Of a stretch of DNA of 64,000 nucleotides, positions 53,051 through 62,250 are shown in pieces (position 1 is the first letter of the stretch; each line of letters starts with the position of its first letter). The stretch is taken from assembly GCF_900110465.1 (NCBI RefSeq), contig NZ_FODV01000004.1, positions 374,187 through 438,186 of the forward strand. Direction: 5' to 3'. Origin of the DNA: Halogranum amylolyticum. GTDB taxonomy: Archaea; Halobacteriota; Halobacteria; Halobacteriales; Haloferacaceae. A model generated the notes under the pieces. That model was not told the DNA's origin, ran no database searches, and saw only the letters and a program-made list of their open reading frames with translations. The translations under genes and the position numbers were made by a program.

Positions 53051-53785
53051 TTAGTCTCCCGAGTCGTCGGGGTCGACGACGGGTGGTTCGACGTCGGCGA
53101 CCGACGAGGGTTCGGTGTCGCTCGCGGACGGCGAGGGGTCGGTGTCGCTTGCAGACGGCGAGGGGTCGGTGTCGCTCGTCGACGGCGACGCCGCGTCGAC
53201 GACGGCCGGCGGGTCCGTCCGTTCCTTCGCCGCGAGGAACTCGCGCTCCTCGTCGCTGAGGTCGCGTTCGCGGAAGACGTCAAGCCCACACTGGTAGGTC
53301 GGGCGGTCACGTTCGCCGGGGCGTTCGAGGACGAGTTCGGCGAGTCCGGTCTGTCGACCGGTGTAGGCGAACCCGGCTTTGTACATCGCCTGGTAGGCGA
53401 AGGGGTTGTTGACGGCGATGCGGAGTCGACGGTAGCCGCGGTCCTCCGCCCGGTCCGCGACGAACGCCGCCAGTCGAGGGGCGAGCCCCTCGCCACGGTG
53501 GTCCGCGTGGACCGTAACGTATCTGAGCCACAACACGCCGGAGTCCGTCCGGTCTTCGTTGAACGCGACGGCGGCGTAGATGCCGTCCTCGAAGACGGAC
53601 GGATCGACCGTCGGCGGGGTGTCGGCCGACGGAGCGGGGTCGGTCTCGTCGCTCGCGACGTCGGGGTCGCGGACCACCGCCTTCCCCGTCGTCGACATCA
53701 CGAACTTCCCCGCGTAGCTGAACGTCCGGTAGTCGAGCCGGAGCGTCGGCTCGTCGTCGGGCCAGCCGAGCAGGGCAAACTCCAT
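53051..53785 (-). CDS. GNAT-family N-acetyltransferase with repetitive C-terminal tail
   Basis: 244 residues. The GNAT core has [20 protein letters not shown] (acetyl-CoA loop R-x-x-G-x-A) and [18 protein letters not shown]. An N-terminal domain of about 80 residues ([20 protein letters not shown]) is typical of haloarchaeal homologues. The last 40 residues are a Ser/Asp/Pro tail built from three 9-residue repeats. A TCTTAACC box (plus 53806-53813) sits 21-28 bases upstream of the ATG at 53785. Confidence 0.85.
   Translation of the reverse strand: MEFALLGWPDDEPTLRLDYRTFSYAGKFVMSTTGKAVVRDPDVASDETDPAPSADTPPTVDPSVFEDGIYAAVAFNEDRTDSGVLWLRYVTVHADHRGEGLAPRLAAFVADRAEDRGYRRLRIAVNNPFAYQAMYKAGFAYTGRQTGLAELVLERPGERDRPTYQCGLDVFRERDLSDEEREFLAAKERTDPPAVVDAASPSTSDTDPSPSASDTDPSPSASDTEPSSVADVEPPVVDPDDSGD
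53106..53186 (-). repeat. Three 27-bp tandem repeats in the GNAT gene tail
   Basis: Units at 53106-53132, 53133-53159 and 53160-53186 are nearly identical (1-4 differences) and keep frame, coding for [13 protein letters not shown] repeats. Such arrays change copy number by slippage, so length may vary between strains. Confidence 0.8.
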
Positions 53786-53850
53786 ACACACGGTACTGTC
53801 TGGACGGTTAAGAGGGCAAGGCTTTGTATCGGGCGACACGACTGTCAATT

Positions 53851-54438
53851 ATGCACGGTGTTGGCGACGTTCGATTCTTCGATCGGGTCGCGCGTCTCTA
53901 CGACCTCGCGATGCCACCCGCCGAGCGCGGCGCACTGCTCGACGGGCTCTCGCGGGCCGAGCGACCCGTCGAACACGTCCTCGACGTCGGCGGCGGCAGC
54001 GGACGGGCGGGGGTCACGCTGACCGCGCCGGACCGGCAGGTGACCGTCGTCGACGTCTCGGGCGAGATGCTCTCGCGTGCTCGCGGACGCGGACTCGACT
54101 GCGTGCGCGGCGACGCCCGGACGCTCCCCGTCGCGGACGGCGCCGTCGACGCAGTGACCGTCGTCGACGCGTTCCACCACATGCCCGACCAGCGTGCCGT
54201 CCTTGCCAACGTGGCCCGCGTGCTCGCTCCGGGCGGCGCGGTGGTGATCCGGGAGTTCGACCCGGAGACGCTCCTCGGCCGGGTAGTCGAGCGCGTCGAG
54301 GATGCCGTCGGGATGGGGTCGTTGTTCACGGGGCCGGACGACCTCGCGCGGGCGATCGAACGAACCGGACTCGACGCACGGGTGCTCGACCGGGGGTTCG
54401 GGTACACCGTCGTGGGCGTGAAACAGGACAATAATTAG
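53851..54438 (+). CDS. Class I SAM-dependent methyltransferase
   Basis: 195 residues. SAM motif I is LDVGGGSGRAGVTL (about 43-56), motif II VTVVDVSGEML, and motif IV VTVVDAFHHMPD, in the UbiE/MenG-like small-molecule class. The substrate is not evident. A GCTTTGTATC box sits about 25 bases before the ATG at 53851. Confidence 0.87.
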   Translation: MHGVGDVRFFDRVARLYDLAMPPAERGALLDGLSRAERPVEHVLDVGGGSGRAGVTLTAPDRQVTVVDVSGEMLSRARGRGLDCVRGDARTLPVADGAVDAVTVVDAFHHMPDQRAVLANVARVLAPGGAVVIREFDPETLLGRVVERVEDAVGMGSLFTGPDDLARAIERTGLDARVLDRGFGYTVVGVKQDNN

Positions 54439-54459
54439 ACCCCCAACGATAGAGACGGT

Positions 54460-54885
54460 ATGGCCAACTCGCAGAAATCGTTCCTCGAGAAGCGCCTCGA
54501 CGGCGACGCACTCCCGCTCGCAGTCGGGGATATCGTCGTACTCGTCGCCCTGCTCACGTTCGGTGCCGTGAACCACCACACCACAGCGGTGCTCTCGATG
54601 CCGACGGAACTGGCGACGACCATCCTCCCGTTCATCGCGACCTGGCTCGTCTTCGCGCCGCTCGTGGGTGCCTACTCGCCCGGAGCGGTCGAGTCGGCCA
54701 AGGCGGCCGTCCCGCTCGCCATCCGGTCGTGGATCCCGGCCACCATCGTCGGTATCCCCGTCTGGTATCTGATGCCCGGCAACGCCACGACGCTCGTCGG
54801 CGCGGGCATCTTCGCGACGGTCCTCGTCGTCTTCGGGTCGGTCGGACTCGGCATCTGGCGAACGCTCTGGTTCAAACTCTCCTGA
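54460..54885 (+). CDS. DUF3054 membrane protein
   Basis: 141 residues with four hydrophobic segments (DIVVLVALLTFGAVNHH, TILPFIATWLVFAPLVGAYS, WIPATIVGIPVWYLMPG, GAGIFATVLVVFGSVGLG). The pattern of helices and the GAVNHH/LVGAYS residues fit DUF3054, an integral membrane family of unknown function. It starts 21 bases after the methyltransferase and may be co-transcribed. It converges on the MFS gene. Confidence 0.83.
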   Translation: MANSQKSFLEKRLDGDALPLAVGDIVVLVALLTFGAVNHHTTAVLSMPTELATTILPFIATWLVFAPLVGAYSPGAVESAKAAVPLAIRSWIPATIVGIPVWYLMPGNATTLVGAGIFATVLVVFGSVGLGIWRTLWFKLS

Positions 54886-54897
54886 TCGGCTCGCCGC

Positions 54898-56262
54898 TCA
54901 CGCGGCGGTCGTCCCCTTCTTCCGCGACAGCACCACGCCGATGAGCGACGCGACCGCCGCGATGACGGCGAGTGTCACGAACAGCACCGGCGGCGACGCG
55001 TAGCTGAGGATCGTCCCGGCCATGACACCGCCGAGTGCGCCCACCCCGAACACGCCGACGTAGGTGAACCCGTAGGAGAGCCCGCGCGTGCCGGCAGGGG
55101 TGTACTCAGCGATGGCCGCCTGATAGAGTGGCTGGACGACGAACAGCGCGAAGCCGAGAACGCCCCCGACGAAGAGCAGCGGGCCGAACCCGGCGTTGGC
55201 GACGGGGAAGAACGCCAGCGCGAGCAGGGCGAGACCGCCGAACGCGCCGGCAATGCCGTGTTCGACGGGGATGCGGTCGGTGAGTCGGCCGCCGACGTAC
55301 TGACCGAGGACACCGACCATGAGGATCCCCGAGTAGACGTAGTTCTCCGGGTTGAGGGTCTGGCTGCCGGAGCCGCCGACGACGACGCCGTCAAGGCTCG
55401 CCGGGAGGAGCGCCGAGATCGAGACCGGGGCGAAGCCGGGGAGGTCGGCGAGGAGACCCGGGAGGAACGTCAGCACGCCGCGGTAGTAGAGTCCGGAACA
55501 CATGGCGACGGTGAAGACGAGCGCGAACCGACCGGTGAACAGCCGTCGCGACTCGGCGAACAGATCGGAGAGCGACGAGACGCCGCTCGTCGCCTTCGAC
55601 CCCCCGGACGTCCGTTCGGTGTCGGCGGAGCCGTCAGCAGCGCCAGCACCGGCGTCGCCTCCGTCGGCGGCGACGGCCGCCCCCTCGTCGAACTCCGCGC
55701 GGGTGGCGTAAGCGGCGGCGACGAGGGCCGGCAGCGCGAGGAACCCCGCGACGGTCGTCCAGTCGAACACGAGGAGCAACACCGCCGTCAAGAGCGGGCC
55801 GAGCCCGATGCCGACGTTGCCGGCGATGCCGTGGTAGGCGAACCCCGTCCCGCGCTCCTCGACGCCCTTGCTGATGAGCGCGAGACCGGCCGGGTGGTAG
55901 ACGCTCGCGGCCGCTCCCCAGAGCAGGAGGCCGACGGCGACGACGGCGAGCGACGGCGACAGCCACAGCAGGAGGAAGGACCCGGCCATCCCGAGCAGAC
56001 AGCCGCTGATGAGTCGCCGCGACCCGACACGGTCGACGACGATGCCGCCGGGGAGCGCCCCGAGGCCGAACAGGGCGTAGCCGCCCGTGACGACGGCCCC
56101 GAGCGTCGCCTGGTTGACGGGGAACTGTGCGAGACCGAGGTCGATGACCTCGTACTGGTCGAGCCAGATAGTGATGAAGATGGGGATCGACAGCTCGTAG
56201 GTGTGGACCATCCCGTGAGCGAGCATCACGAGAGCGACGATCGCGCGGTCGTTCCGGTTCAC
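54898..56262 (-). CDS. MFS transporter
   Basis: 454 residues, about 12 hydrophobic segments, with GGIVVDRVGSRRLISG as motif A between helices 2 and 3. A hydrophilic loop of about 40 residues (Ala/Asp/Gly-rich, about 205-245) lies between the halves. It resembles the fosmidomycin-resistance/sugar-phosphate type of MFS exporters, but the substrate is unknown. The ATG at 56262 begins MNRNDRAIVALVMLAHGMVH. Confidence 0.85.
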   Translation of the reverse strand: MNRNDRAIVALVMLAHGMVHTYELSIPIFITIWLDQYEVIDLGLAQFPVNQATLGAVVTGGYALFGLGALPGGIVVDRVGSRRLISGCLLGMAGSFLLLWLSPSLAVVAVGLLLWGAAASVYHPAGLALISKGVEERGTGFAYHGIAGNVGIGLGPLLTAVLLLVFDWTTVAGFLALPALVAAAYATRAEFDEGAAVAADGGDAGAGAADGSADTERTSGGSKATSGVSSLSDLFAESRRLFTGRFALVFTVAMCSGLYYRGVLTFLPGLLADLPGFAPVSISALLPASLDGVVVGGSGSQTLNPENYVYSGILMVGVLGQYVGGRLTDRIPVEHGIAGAFGGLALLALAFFPVANAGFGPLLFVGGVLGFALFVVQPLYQAAIAEYTPAGTRGLSYGFTYVGVFGVGALGGVMAGTILSYASPPVLFVTLAVIAAVASLIGVVLSRKKGTTAA

Positions 56263-56506
56263 TGGTGTGACTACTGCACACGCGGAGAGTTAACCCTACG
56301 GTCCGCGGAAGCCGTGGTATGAGAACGCACGGCACGAAAACGCGGAGACGACGGCGATATTCTCCACCGTTTTTGTGTCAGTTTTCTTCGTTCTGAGCCG
56401 CAGAAAATCGCCGGGGAGAGCCGGTTCTCCCGCCACTATATCTCCATAACTTATGGGTTGGTTACTAGAATTTGGCTCAGAGAATATGGGTCAGCTACGG
56501 GAAAGA

Positions 56507-56514
56507 ATTATATA
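56507..56514 (+). promoter_or_regulatory. Strong TATA box of the small membrane protein gene
   Basis: ATTATATA lies 28-35 bases before the ATG at 56542 in an AT-rich 280-base gap, one of the best TATA matches in the window. Confidence 0.6.
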
Positions 56515-56541
56515 CGTGCTATCCATACTTTGTGTTGTATT

Positions 56542-56766
56542 ATGACCGGATATTATGATTATGTGCTTGGGGTCATCCCACTCGCGCTGCTCGGTATCAC
56601 GACTGCACTCAGCATCGTGGGCTTCCCCTTGACGATGGCTGTGCCCGCTGGCGCCAGCGTGGCAGCGTTGGTCATCGGACACGCACTCTTCGTAAACGGT
56701 CCGGTGAGCCCGACCCCGCAGCGTCAGGCACCGCAGCCGCAGTCACCGCCGGTCAACGCCGACTGA
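56542..56766 (+). CDS. Small membrane protein with Pro/Gln-rich tail
   Basis: 74 residues. MTGYYDYVLGVIPLALLGIT leads into two membrane helices (about 8-30 and 34-55), followed by a Pro/Gln-rich tail (PTPQRQAPQPQSPP). The frame extends upstream to 56458, but the strong TATA box at 56507 and the AT-rich DNA before it make ATG 56542 the start. It resembles other small haloarchaeal two-helix proteins of unknown function. Confidence 0.75.
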   Translation: MTGYYDYVLGVIPLALLGITTALSIVGFPLTMAVPAGASVAALVIGHALFVNGPVSPTPQRQAPQPQSPPVNAD

Positions 56767-56825
56767 GTCGGTAACCGCTTTCCGCCGCCCGCAGTATTTT
56801 GGTTCTGGGTTTCGTCCGTCGACGC

Positions 56826-57824
56826 ATGACGGAGACGCTGTTTCTGACGAGCGAGGACGTCGCAGGGCTGGCGACGCCCGGCGAGTACGTCGACGCCGTC
56901 CGCGAGGGGTACCGCCAGCGCGGTCAGGGTGCCCCGGCCGAACCGCGGACCAAACTCGCCAACGACGACCCAAAGGGGATGTTGACCACCTACTCCGCCG
57001 TCCTTCCCGACACCGGAGCGATGGGTGGCTATATGTACGACGCCGGGTTCGGTGCCCGCGACGCCTGGTTTATGACGCCGCTTTTCGACGCCGACTCCGG
57101 CGAGCCGCGCGCGCTGCTCGACGGCGCGAGCATGAACCCCTTCAAGACGGGCGCGGCGGGGGCCGTCGGTGTCGACGCGCTCGCCCGCGAGGACGCCGAG
57201 TCGGTCGCCGTCGTCGGCAGCGGGGCACAGGCCCGCGGCCAGCTCCGCGCCATCGACACGGTCCGGGACCTCGACACCGTCTGGGTCTACTCGCCGACGA
57301 AGGAACACCGCGAGGAGTTCGCCGGCGAGATGAACACCCGACTCGACGCGAGCGTCGCCGCCGTCGCCTCCAGCGCGGCCGCCATCGAGGGCGCCGATAT
57401 CGTCGTCACCGCGACGACGGCCAGCGAACCGGTGTTCGACGGCGAGTCGCTCGAACCGGGGACGCACGTCACGGCGATGGGGCAGTACGACCCCGAGAAA
57501 CGCGAACTCGACGCGACGACGATCGAACGGTCGACGTACGTCATCGACCTCCGGGCGCGGGCGACCCACGACGCCGGGTCGTTCATCCACGCCGTCGAGG
57601 AGGGCGTCGTCGACGAGGACCACGTCCACGCCGAACTCGGCGAGGTCGTCGCGGGACGAGCAGAGGGTCGGACGGACGACGAGGAGATCACCGTCTTCGA
57701 CAGCGGCGGGACGGGAATCGAGACCGTCGCCGCCGCGCAGTTGCTCTACGAGAAGGCGGTCGAGCAAGGGTTGGGGCAGACGCTCGAGTTCGCGCCGGCG
57801 AGCGAGGCGCTCACCGGCGAGTGA
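56826..57824 (+). CDS. Ornithine cyclodeaminase / archaeal alanine dehydrogenase family
   Basis: 332 residues. Substrate-side motifs (PAEPRTKLANDDPKGMLTTY, GFGARDAW, ASMNPFKTGAAGAVG) and the NAD(P) loop VAVVGSGAQARGQL are typical of the mu-crystallin/OCD family. Members deaminate ornithine to proline, oxidise alanine or reduce ketimines; sequence alone does not decide. The start is ATG 56826 (MTETLFLTSEDVAGL), about 60 bases after the small gene. Confidence 0.88.
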   Translation: MTETLFLTSEDVAGLATPGEYVDAVREGYRQRGQGAPAEPRTKLANDDPKGMLTTYSAVLPDTGAMGGYMYDAGFGARDAWFMTPLFDADSGEPRALLDGASMNPFKTGAAGAVGVDALAREDAESVAVVGSGAQARGQLRAIDTVRDLDTVWVYSPTKEHREEFAGEMNTRLDASVAAVASSAAAIEGADIVVTATTASEPVFDGESLEPGTHVTAMGQYDPEKRELDATTIERSTYVIDLRARATHDAGSFIHAVEEGVVDEDHVHAELGEVVAGRAEGRTDDEEITVFDSGGTGIETVAAAQLLYEKAVEQGLGQTLEFAPASEALTGE

Positions 57825-57894
57825 ACGCACGAGCGAACCCACCGAGGGCCGCCGCCTCCGGTAGTTTCACCTCGAATCCGTCCCTGTCTCGGCT

Positions 57895-59352
57895 ATGCAA
57901 CTCCACTGGCACCGTCGCGACCTCCGAGCGGCCGACAATCGGGCGCTCGCGACGGCGGCGGACGCCGAACCCGTCGTCCCGCTCTTCGTGTTCGACGACG
58001 ACGTGCTGGCTCACGCCGGACCGCCGCGGGTCCGGTTCATGCTCGACGCGCTCGCCGAACTCAGAGAGTGGTACCGCGAGCGGGACAGCGATCTGCTGGT
58101 CGCCCGCGGCGACCCCCGCGAGGTAGTTCCGCGGGTCGCGAGCGACCACGACGTCGACCGCGTCGTCTGGAACAGAGACTACAGCGGCCTCGCGCGACGC
58201 CGCGACGCCGCCGTCAGGCGGGCGCTCGACGACGCCGGCGTCGACCGGACGGCCGTCCACGACGCCATCCTCCACGAACCGGGGTCGATCACGACGAACG
58301 CGGGCGACCCCTACTCCGTCTACAGCTACTTCTGGAAGAAGTGGCGCGACCGGGAGAAGGCCGACCCCTACGACGCGCCCGACGCAGACCGACTCGCCGA
58401 CGTGTCGGGCGACGACCTTCCGGCGATCGAAGAGTTGGGGTTCGAGGAACCCGACGCCGAGCTGCAGTCGGCCGGCACCGGCGCCGCCCGTGACCGGCTC
58501 GAAGCGTTCTGCGATGACGCCATCTACCGCTACGACGAGGACCGCGACTACCCGACGCGGAACGGAACCTCCCGACTCTCGACGGACCTCAAGTTCGGCA
58601 CCGTCGGCATCCGCGAGGTGTACCGCGCGACCGAGGCGGCGAAGGCCGCAGTCGTGGACGACGGCGATAGGGGAGGAGACGGGAGTGGCGACGGAGACGA
58701 CGAGACGACGACCGACGAAGTCGACTCCGTCGAGGAGTTCCAGTCACAGCTCGCCTGGCGGGAGTTCTTCACGCACGTGCTCTTCTTCAACCCCGAGGTG
58801 GTCACACGGAACTACAAGCAGTACGAACGCGACATCGAGTGGCGAGCCGACGACGAGGAGTTGCAGGCGTGGAAGGACGGCGAGACGGGGTATCCCATCG
58901 TCGACGCCGGGATGCGGCAGCTGAAGCAGGAGGCGTACATCCACAACCGGGTCCGGATGATCGTCGCGTCGTTCCTGACGAAAGACCTACTCGTCGACTG
59001 GCGGGCGGGGTACGCCCACTTCCGGGAGTTCCTCGCCGACCACGACACCGCGAACGACAACGGCGGGTGGCAGTGGGCCGCCTCGACGGGGACCGACGCC
59101 CAACCCTACTTCCGCATCTTCAACCCGATGACGCAGGGCGAACGATACGACCCCGACGCCGACTACATCGGGCGGTACGTGCCCGAACTCCGCGACGTCG
59201 ACGCCGACACCGTCCACGAGTGGCACGAGCTGTCCGACGAGGAGCGCGACCGCGCCGCCCCGGACTACCCCGCACCCATCCTCGACCACGGCGAACGGCG
59301 CGAACGGGCGTTGTCGATGTTCGAACGAGCACGCGGCGACGACGAGGAGTGA
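57895..59352 (+). CDS. phr: Deoxyribodipyrimidine photolyase (class I CPD)
   Basis: 485 residues. The N-terminal antenna domain (LHWHRRDLRAADNRAL) is followed by the FAD domain with SRLSTDLKFGTVGIREV, QLAWREFFTHVLFFNP, PIVDAGMRQLKQ and the W-rich DNDNGGWQWAASTGTDAQPY. It splits UV-induced cyclobutane dimers using light. The family and likely CPD type are clear. A highly acidic insert of about 30 residues sits near residue 255-285. Confidence 0.93.
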   Translation: MQLHWHRRDLRAADNRALATAADAEPVVPLFVFDDDVLAHAGPPRVRFMLDALAELREWYRERDSDLLVARGDPREVVPRVASDHDVDRVVWNRDYSGLARRRDAAVRRALDDAGVDRTAVHDAILHEPGSITTNAGDPYSVYSYFWKKWRDREKADPYDAPDADRLADVSGDDLPAIEELGFEEPDAELQSAGTGAARDRLEAFCDDAIYRYDEDRDYPTRNGTSRLSTDLKFGTVGIREVYRATEAAKAAVVDDGDRGGDGSGDGDDETTTDEVDSVEEFQSQLAWREFFTHVLFFNPEVVTRNYKQYERDIEWRADDEELQAWKDGETGYPIVDAGMRQLKQEAYIHNRVRMIVASFLTKDLLVDWRAGYAHFREFLADHDTANDNGGWQWAASTGTDAQPYFRIFNPMTQGERYDPDADYIGRYVPELRDVDADTVHEWHELSDEERDRAAPDYPAPILDHGERRERALSMFERARGDDEE

Positions 59353-59408
59353 CGAGGTAGAGTCACAAGACCGACACATCCATACCGGCGGCCCGCGAGT
59401 GGTCGGGT

Positions 59409-59945
59409 ATGCGACAGCCCTCGCGTCTCGTGCTCGGTGTCGTCCTCGGCCTGTTCGTGGGTGTCGCCGTCGGCGGTGTCGGTGCGAGCGTCGTCGGCCC
59501 GCTGTTCGGGTCGCCCGACTCGACGACGCCGGAGGGGCCGGACCCGGCCGACCCGCCGCGGTCGCTCGCGACCGGGACCGGCTGTCTCCCCGCGAACGAC
59601 ACCGACACCGGATGGGCACACGAGGTCGCCTCGGGGATGTCGCGGACGTTCACGGCGAACCTGAGCGTGACCCACGCCCCCAACGAGACGGTGAACGTCT
59701 CGTTCGAGGTGTCTCAGCCCGGATCGTACGTCCTCGCGGTCGACGTCGTCGACGGCGGGAAAGAGGGGTCGCCGGACTGCCCGACGGGGAGCACCGTCGA
59801 GTTCGCCGCCTCGCTGCCGACCGAGTACGAGCGCGTCGAGATCGTCGTCGACGGACAGACCGTCGAGACCGTCGAGAACGACGGCGACACGACCGCCGAC
59901 CTCTGGACGTTCGCGTGGAACCAGAGCGACGGGGAGGGACGATGA
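59409..59945 (+). CDS. Membrane-anchored secreted protein of unknown function
   Basis: 178 residues. A hydrophobic N-terminus (LVLGVVLGLFVGVAVGGVG) gives a signal anchor, then a Pro/Asp-rich linker and a beta-sandwich-like domain (VNVSFEVSQPGSYVLAVDVV) with Cys residues in TGCLPAN and PDCPTG that could pair. It overlaps the DsbA-like gene by 4 bases in ATGA, so the two are translated together and the Cys pair could be a thiol-disulfide client. Function is inferred from context only. Confidence 0.75.
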   Translation: MRQPSRLVLGVVLGLFVGVAVGGVGASVVGPLFGSPDSTTPEGPDPADPPRSLATGTGCLPANDTDTGWAHEVASGMSRTFTANLSVTHAPNETVNVSFEVSQPGSYVLAVDVVDGGKEGSPDCPTGSTVEFAASLPTEYERVEIVVDGQTVETVENDGDTTADLWTFAWNQSDGEGR

Positions 59946-60664
59946 GACGGCGGCCGACGCGCCGGTCGTTCGCCGCAACGACGACAGTCGCGCTGACAGG
60001 TCTCGCGGGGTGTACGAGTCGATTCGGGACGGGGGACGAAACGGCAACGTCGGTGCCGGTTCACTGGGAGACGACCACCTCGGCCCACGGGATCGAACTC
60101 GACTGCACGCCCGTGGTGGGGTCGCTGGACGCGCCGCTCGTGCTCTACTACTGGACCGACTACTGCTGTCCGTTCTGCGAGCAGTTCGAACGGGAGACGC
60201 TGCCGAAACTCCTGGAGAACGAGGTCGACAGCGGCGAACTCCGGATCGTGAGCCTGCAGTTTCCGAACGTCGGCGACAACTCGATGCTGGCGGCGGCGAC
60301 GGACAAGTGCGTCTGGCGGCAGGTCCGCGAGTCGACGCCCGAGACGTATCTCGACTGGCACGCCGCCGTCTTCGACGCCCAGGGAGAGCCGAACTCCGGA
60401 TGGGCCGACAGAGACGACCTGCTCGACGTCGCGCGCGGCGTCGACGGACTGCCGGTCGACGACGTCGAGAGCTGCCTGCGGACGCAGGGAGAGGCGGTTC
60501 GAGAGCGCGTCGGGACCGAGGTCGAACGCGCGACAGAGCGTCGCCTGCGGGGGACGCCGGGGTTCGTGCTGCATCACCCCGAGAAGGGCGTCGCCGGCAA
60601 ACTCGCGGGCGCACAGCCGTACTCGCGGTTCGAAGAGGCGATGCGTCGGATTCGGAGCGTCTGA
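59942..60664 (+). CDS. DsbA-like thioredoxin-fold Tat lipoprotein (copy 1)
   Basis: 240 residues. A Tat-type head (RRPTRRSFAATTTVAL) ends in a lipobox TGLAGC. The thioredoxin-fold active site is DYCCPFCEQFE (CPFC motif, with one extra Cys before it), with the cis-proline in RGTPGFVLHH. Two further conserved cysteines (DKCVWRQVR, ESCLRTQGE) are found also in copy 2. It should form or shuffle disulfides in exported proteins outside the membrane. Confidence 0.87.
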   Translation: MRRRPTRRSFAATTTVALTGLAGCTSRFGTGDETATSVPVHWETTTSAHGIELDCTPVVGSLDAPLVLYYWTDYCCPFCEQFERETLPKLLENEVDSGELRIVSLQFPNVGDNSMLAAATDKCVWRQVRESTPETYLDWHAAVFDAQGEPNSGWADRDDLLDVARGVDGLPVDDVESCLRTQGEAVRERVGTEVERATERRLRGTPGFVLHHPEKGVAGKLAGAQPYSRFEEAMRRIRSV

Positions 60665-60701
60665 CGGTCAGAGAGTTTCCAGCCGGCTACGATAACCCCT
60701 C

Positions 60702-60965
60702 TCAGTGGTACAGCGAGTACGAGATGAACCCCATCCCGGCGAGAACGAACCCGGTCCTGAAGAACCCCGTGTGAAGCAGGTTCGGGAGGTACGTGTTCAG
60801 AAGCGAGCAGTCCATCACGCCGCCGAGACTGATGCAGACGAACCCGACCGAGATGTAGAGCATCGTCCGACTCTGGTTCCGGCGGTAACCCCGGTAGGCT
60901 TGGTAAGCGATGAAGAAGCCGAGCGCGATGACGAGCAGGTTGGCCGCGACGAGCGCGGTACTCAT
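60702..60965 (-). CDS. Small membrane protein, DUF7521-like
   Basis: 87 residues with three hydrophobic segments (LVAANLLVIALGFFIAYQAY, MLYISVGFVCISLGGVMDC, GFFRTGFVLAGMGFISYSLY). This size and pairing with an upstream HTH gene resemble the haloarchaeal DUF7521 family (named from memory). Its ATG overlaps the stop of the regulator in ATGA. It may sense or control something in the membrane together with that regulator. Confidence 0.75.
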   Translation of the reverse strand: MSTALVAANLLVIALGFFIAYQAYRGYRRNQSRTMLYISVGFVCISLGGVMDCSLLNTYLPNLLHTGFFRTGFVLAGMGFISYSLYH

Positions 60966-61318
60966 TCGTCTCCCCCCCGGATGTCCTCCCAGACGCGCGT
61001 AAAGCGGTCTGCGGCGTCAGATTCCTGTGTGATAGTCACGTCTATCTCTCCGTTGTCGATGTCGATGTCGATGTGTTCGACCGCCGCCTCGTACGTCGTG
61101 TAGTGGTTGCCCGTCGGATCGAGTTCGGTGTCTTCGACCACGAGACCCTGTGCAACCAAGTCGTCGACGCGGCGGTAGACTGTCGGTAACGAGGCGTCAC
61201 AGATGTCGGCGAGTTCCCGCGCCGACATCGCGTCCCGACTGGTCGCCGTGAGGATCGCCCGGGCGTACTCGTCGTGGAGTAACCGGAACACGGCAGCGTC
61301 GTCGGGGTCGTCACTCAC
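60962..61318 (-). CDS. ArsR-type winged-helix transcriptional regulator
   Basis: 118 residues (SDDPDDAAVFRLLHDEYARA from GTG 61318). The HTH is SARELADICDASLPTVYRRVDDL and the wing is NHYTTYEAAVEHIDIDIDNG. It is divergent from DsbA-like copy 2 and overlaps the small membrane-protein gene, suggesting that it regulates the local redox genes. A CGTTTCAAC box (plus about 61338-61348) is about 25 bases upstream. A GTG at 61330 is an alternative start. Confidence 0.83.
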   Translation of the reverse strand: MSDDPDDAAVFRLLHDEYARAILTATSRDAMSARELADICDASLPTVYRRVDDLVAQGLVVEDTELDPTGNHYTTYEAAVEHIDIDIDNGEIDVTITQESDAADRFTRVWEDIRGGDE

Positions 61319-61417
61319 AGTAGGTCTCACGCGCCGGGGGTTGAAACGTTGCCGGGTCTTTTCCGAGCCAGAAAACGCCGACCACTCGTTATAACCGTCG
61401 TCGGAGAAGGGGGCAGT

Positions 61418-62248
61418 ATGTCGCGGAGAACACGCCGAGCGCTGTTGCGCGGAACTGCAGTCGCTGCCATCGCGAGTCTCGCAGGCTGCAGTGCGACCGG
61501 ATCGTCGGAGTCGGGAGCGGCGAACGGGACGACTACCACCTCGGACGCCGGGTCGACCGGATCGCCGTCGACCGCAGAGACCACCTCGGAGTCGACTGCG
61601 ACGCCCGAACAGACGACGGTCTCCTCGGAACCCGTCACGCCGTCGTTGCACGCCGCCTCGGAGACGACCGGGTTCGACGTCGACCTCGCCGGGGTCCCGA
61701 TCGTCGGATCCGCCGACGCCACGATGGATCTCTACTACTGGAGCGACTACCAGTGTCCGTTCTGCCAGAAGTTCGAGCAGCGGACGTTCCCGAAACTCGT
61801 GCGGACACACGTCCAGGAGGGCCGGATCCGCATCCCGCTGCTCCAGTTCCCCAACATCGGCGAGAACTCGATGGCCATGTCGACGATGGCTCGGTGCGTC
61901 TGGCGACAGACGCGTGAGAACCAACCCGAGGCGTTCTGGAACTGGCACGCGACGGTGTTCGAAGAACAGGGGTTCCCCAACGGCGACTGGTCGAAGCGGT
62001 CGAACATGCTAGAGTTGACGCGGGAGGTCGACGGCGTCGACGCCGACGCCGTCGACACCTGCATGCAGGAGAACCGCGACGCCATCACCTCGAAGATCGA
62101 GGCGGAACGGAGCCGAGGGCAGAAGGCCGGACTCGACGGAACGCCGTCGTTCATCCTCTACAACCCCGAGACGGACAGATCCACCGACCTCCAGGGCGCA
62201 CAGCCGTACTCGCGGTTCGACAGTAAGATCCAGTCACTGCTGGAGTAA
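61418..62248 (+). CDS. DsbA-like thioredoxin-fold Tat lipoprotein (copy 2)
   Basis: 276 residues. The Tat-type head (SRRTRRALLRGTAV) leads to a lipobox SLAGC, then a Thr/Ser/Glu linker of about 55 residues. The active site is DYQCPFCQKFE with cis-proline in DGTPSFILYN. ARCVWRQTRENQP and DTCMQENRD carry the same extra cysteines as copy 1. A GTTATAACC box precedes the ATG by about 27 bases. The next gene starts two bases after its stop. Confidence 0.88.
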   Translation: MSRRTRRALLRGTAVAAIASLAGCSATGSSESGAANGTTTTSDAGSTGSPSTAETTSESTATPEQTTVSSEPVTPSLHAASETTGFDVDLAGVPIVGSADATMDLYYWSDYQCPFCQKFEQRTFPKLVRTHVQEGRIRIPLLQFPNIGENSMAMSTMARCVWRQTRENQPEAFWNWHATVFEEQGFPNGDWSKRSNMLELTREVDGVDADAVDTCMQENRDAITSKIEAERSRGQKAGLDGTPSFILYNPETDRSTDLQGAQPYSRFDSKIQSLLE

Positions 62249-62250
62249 CC

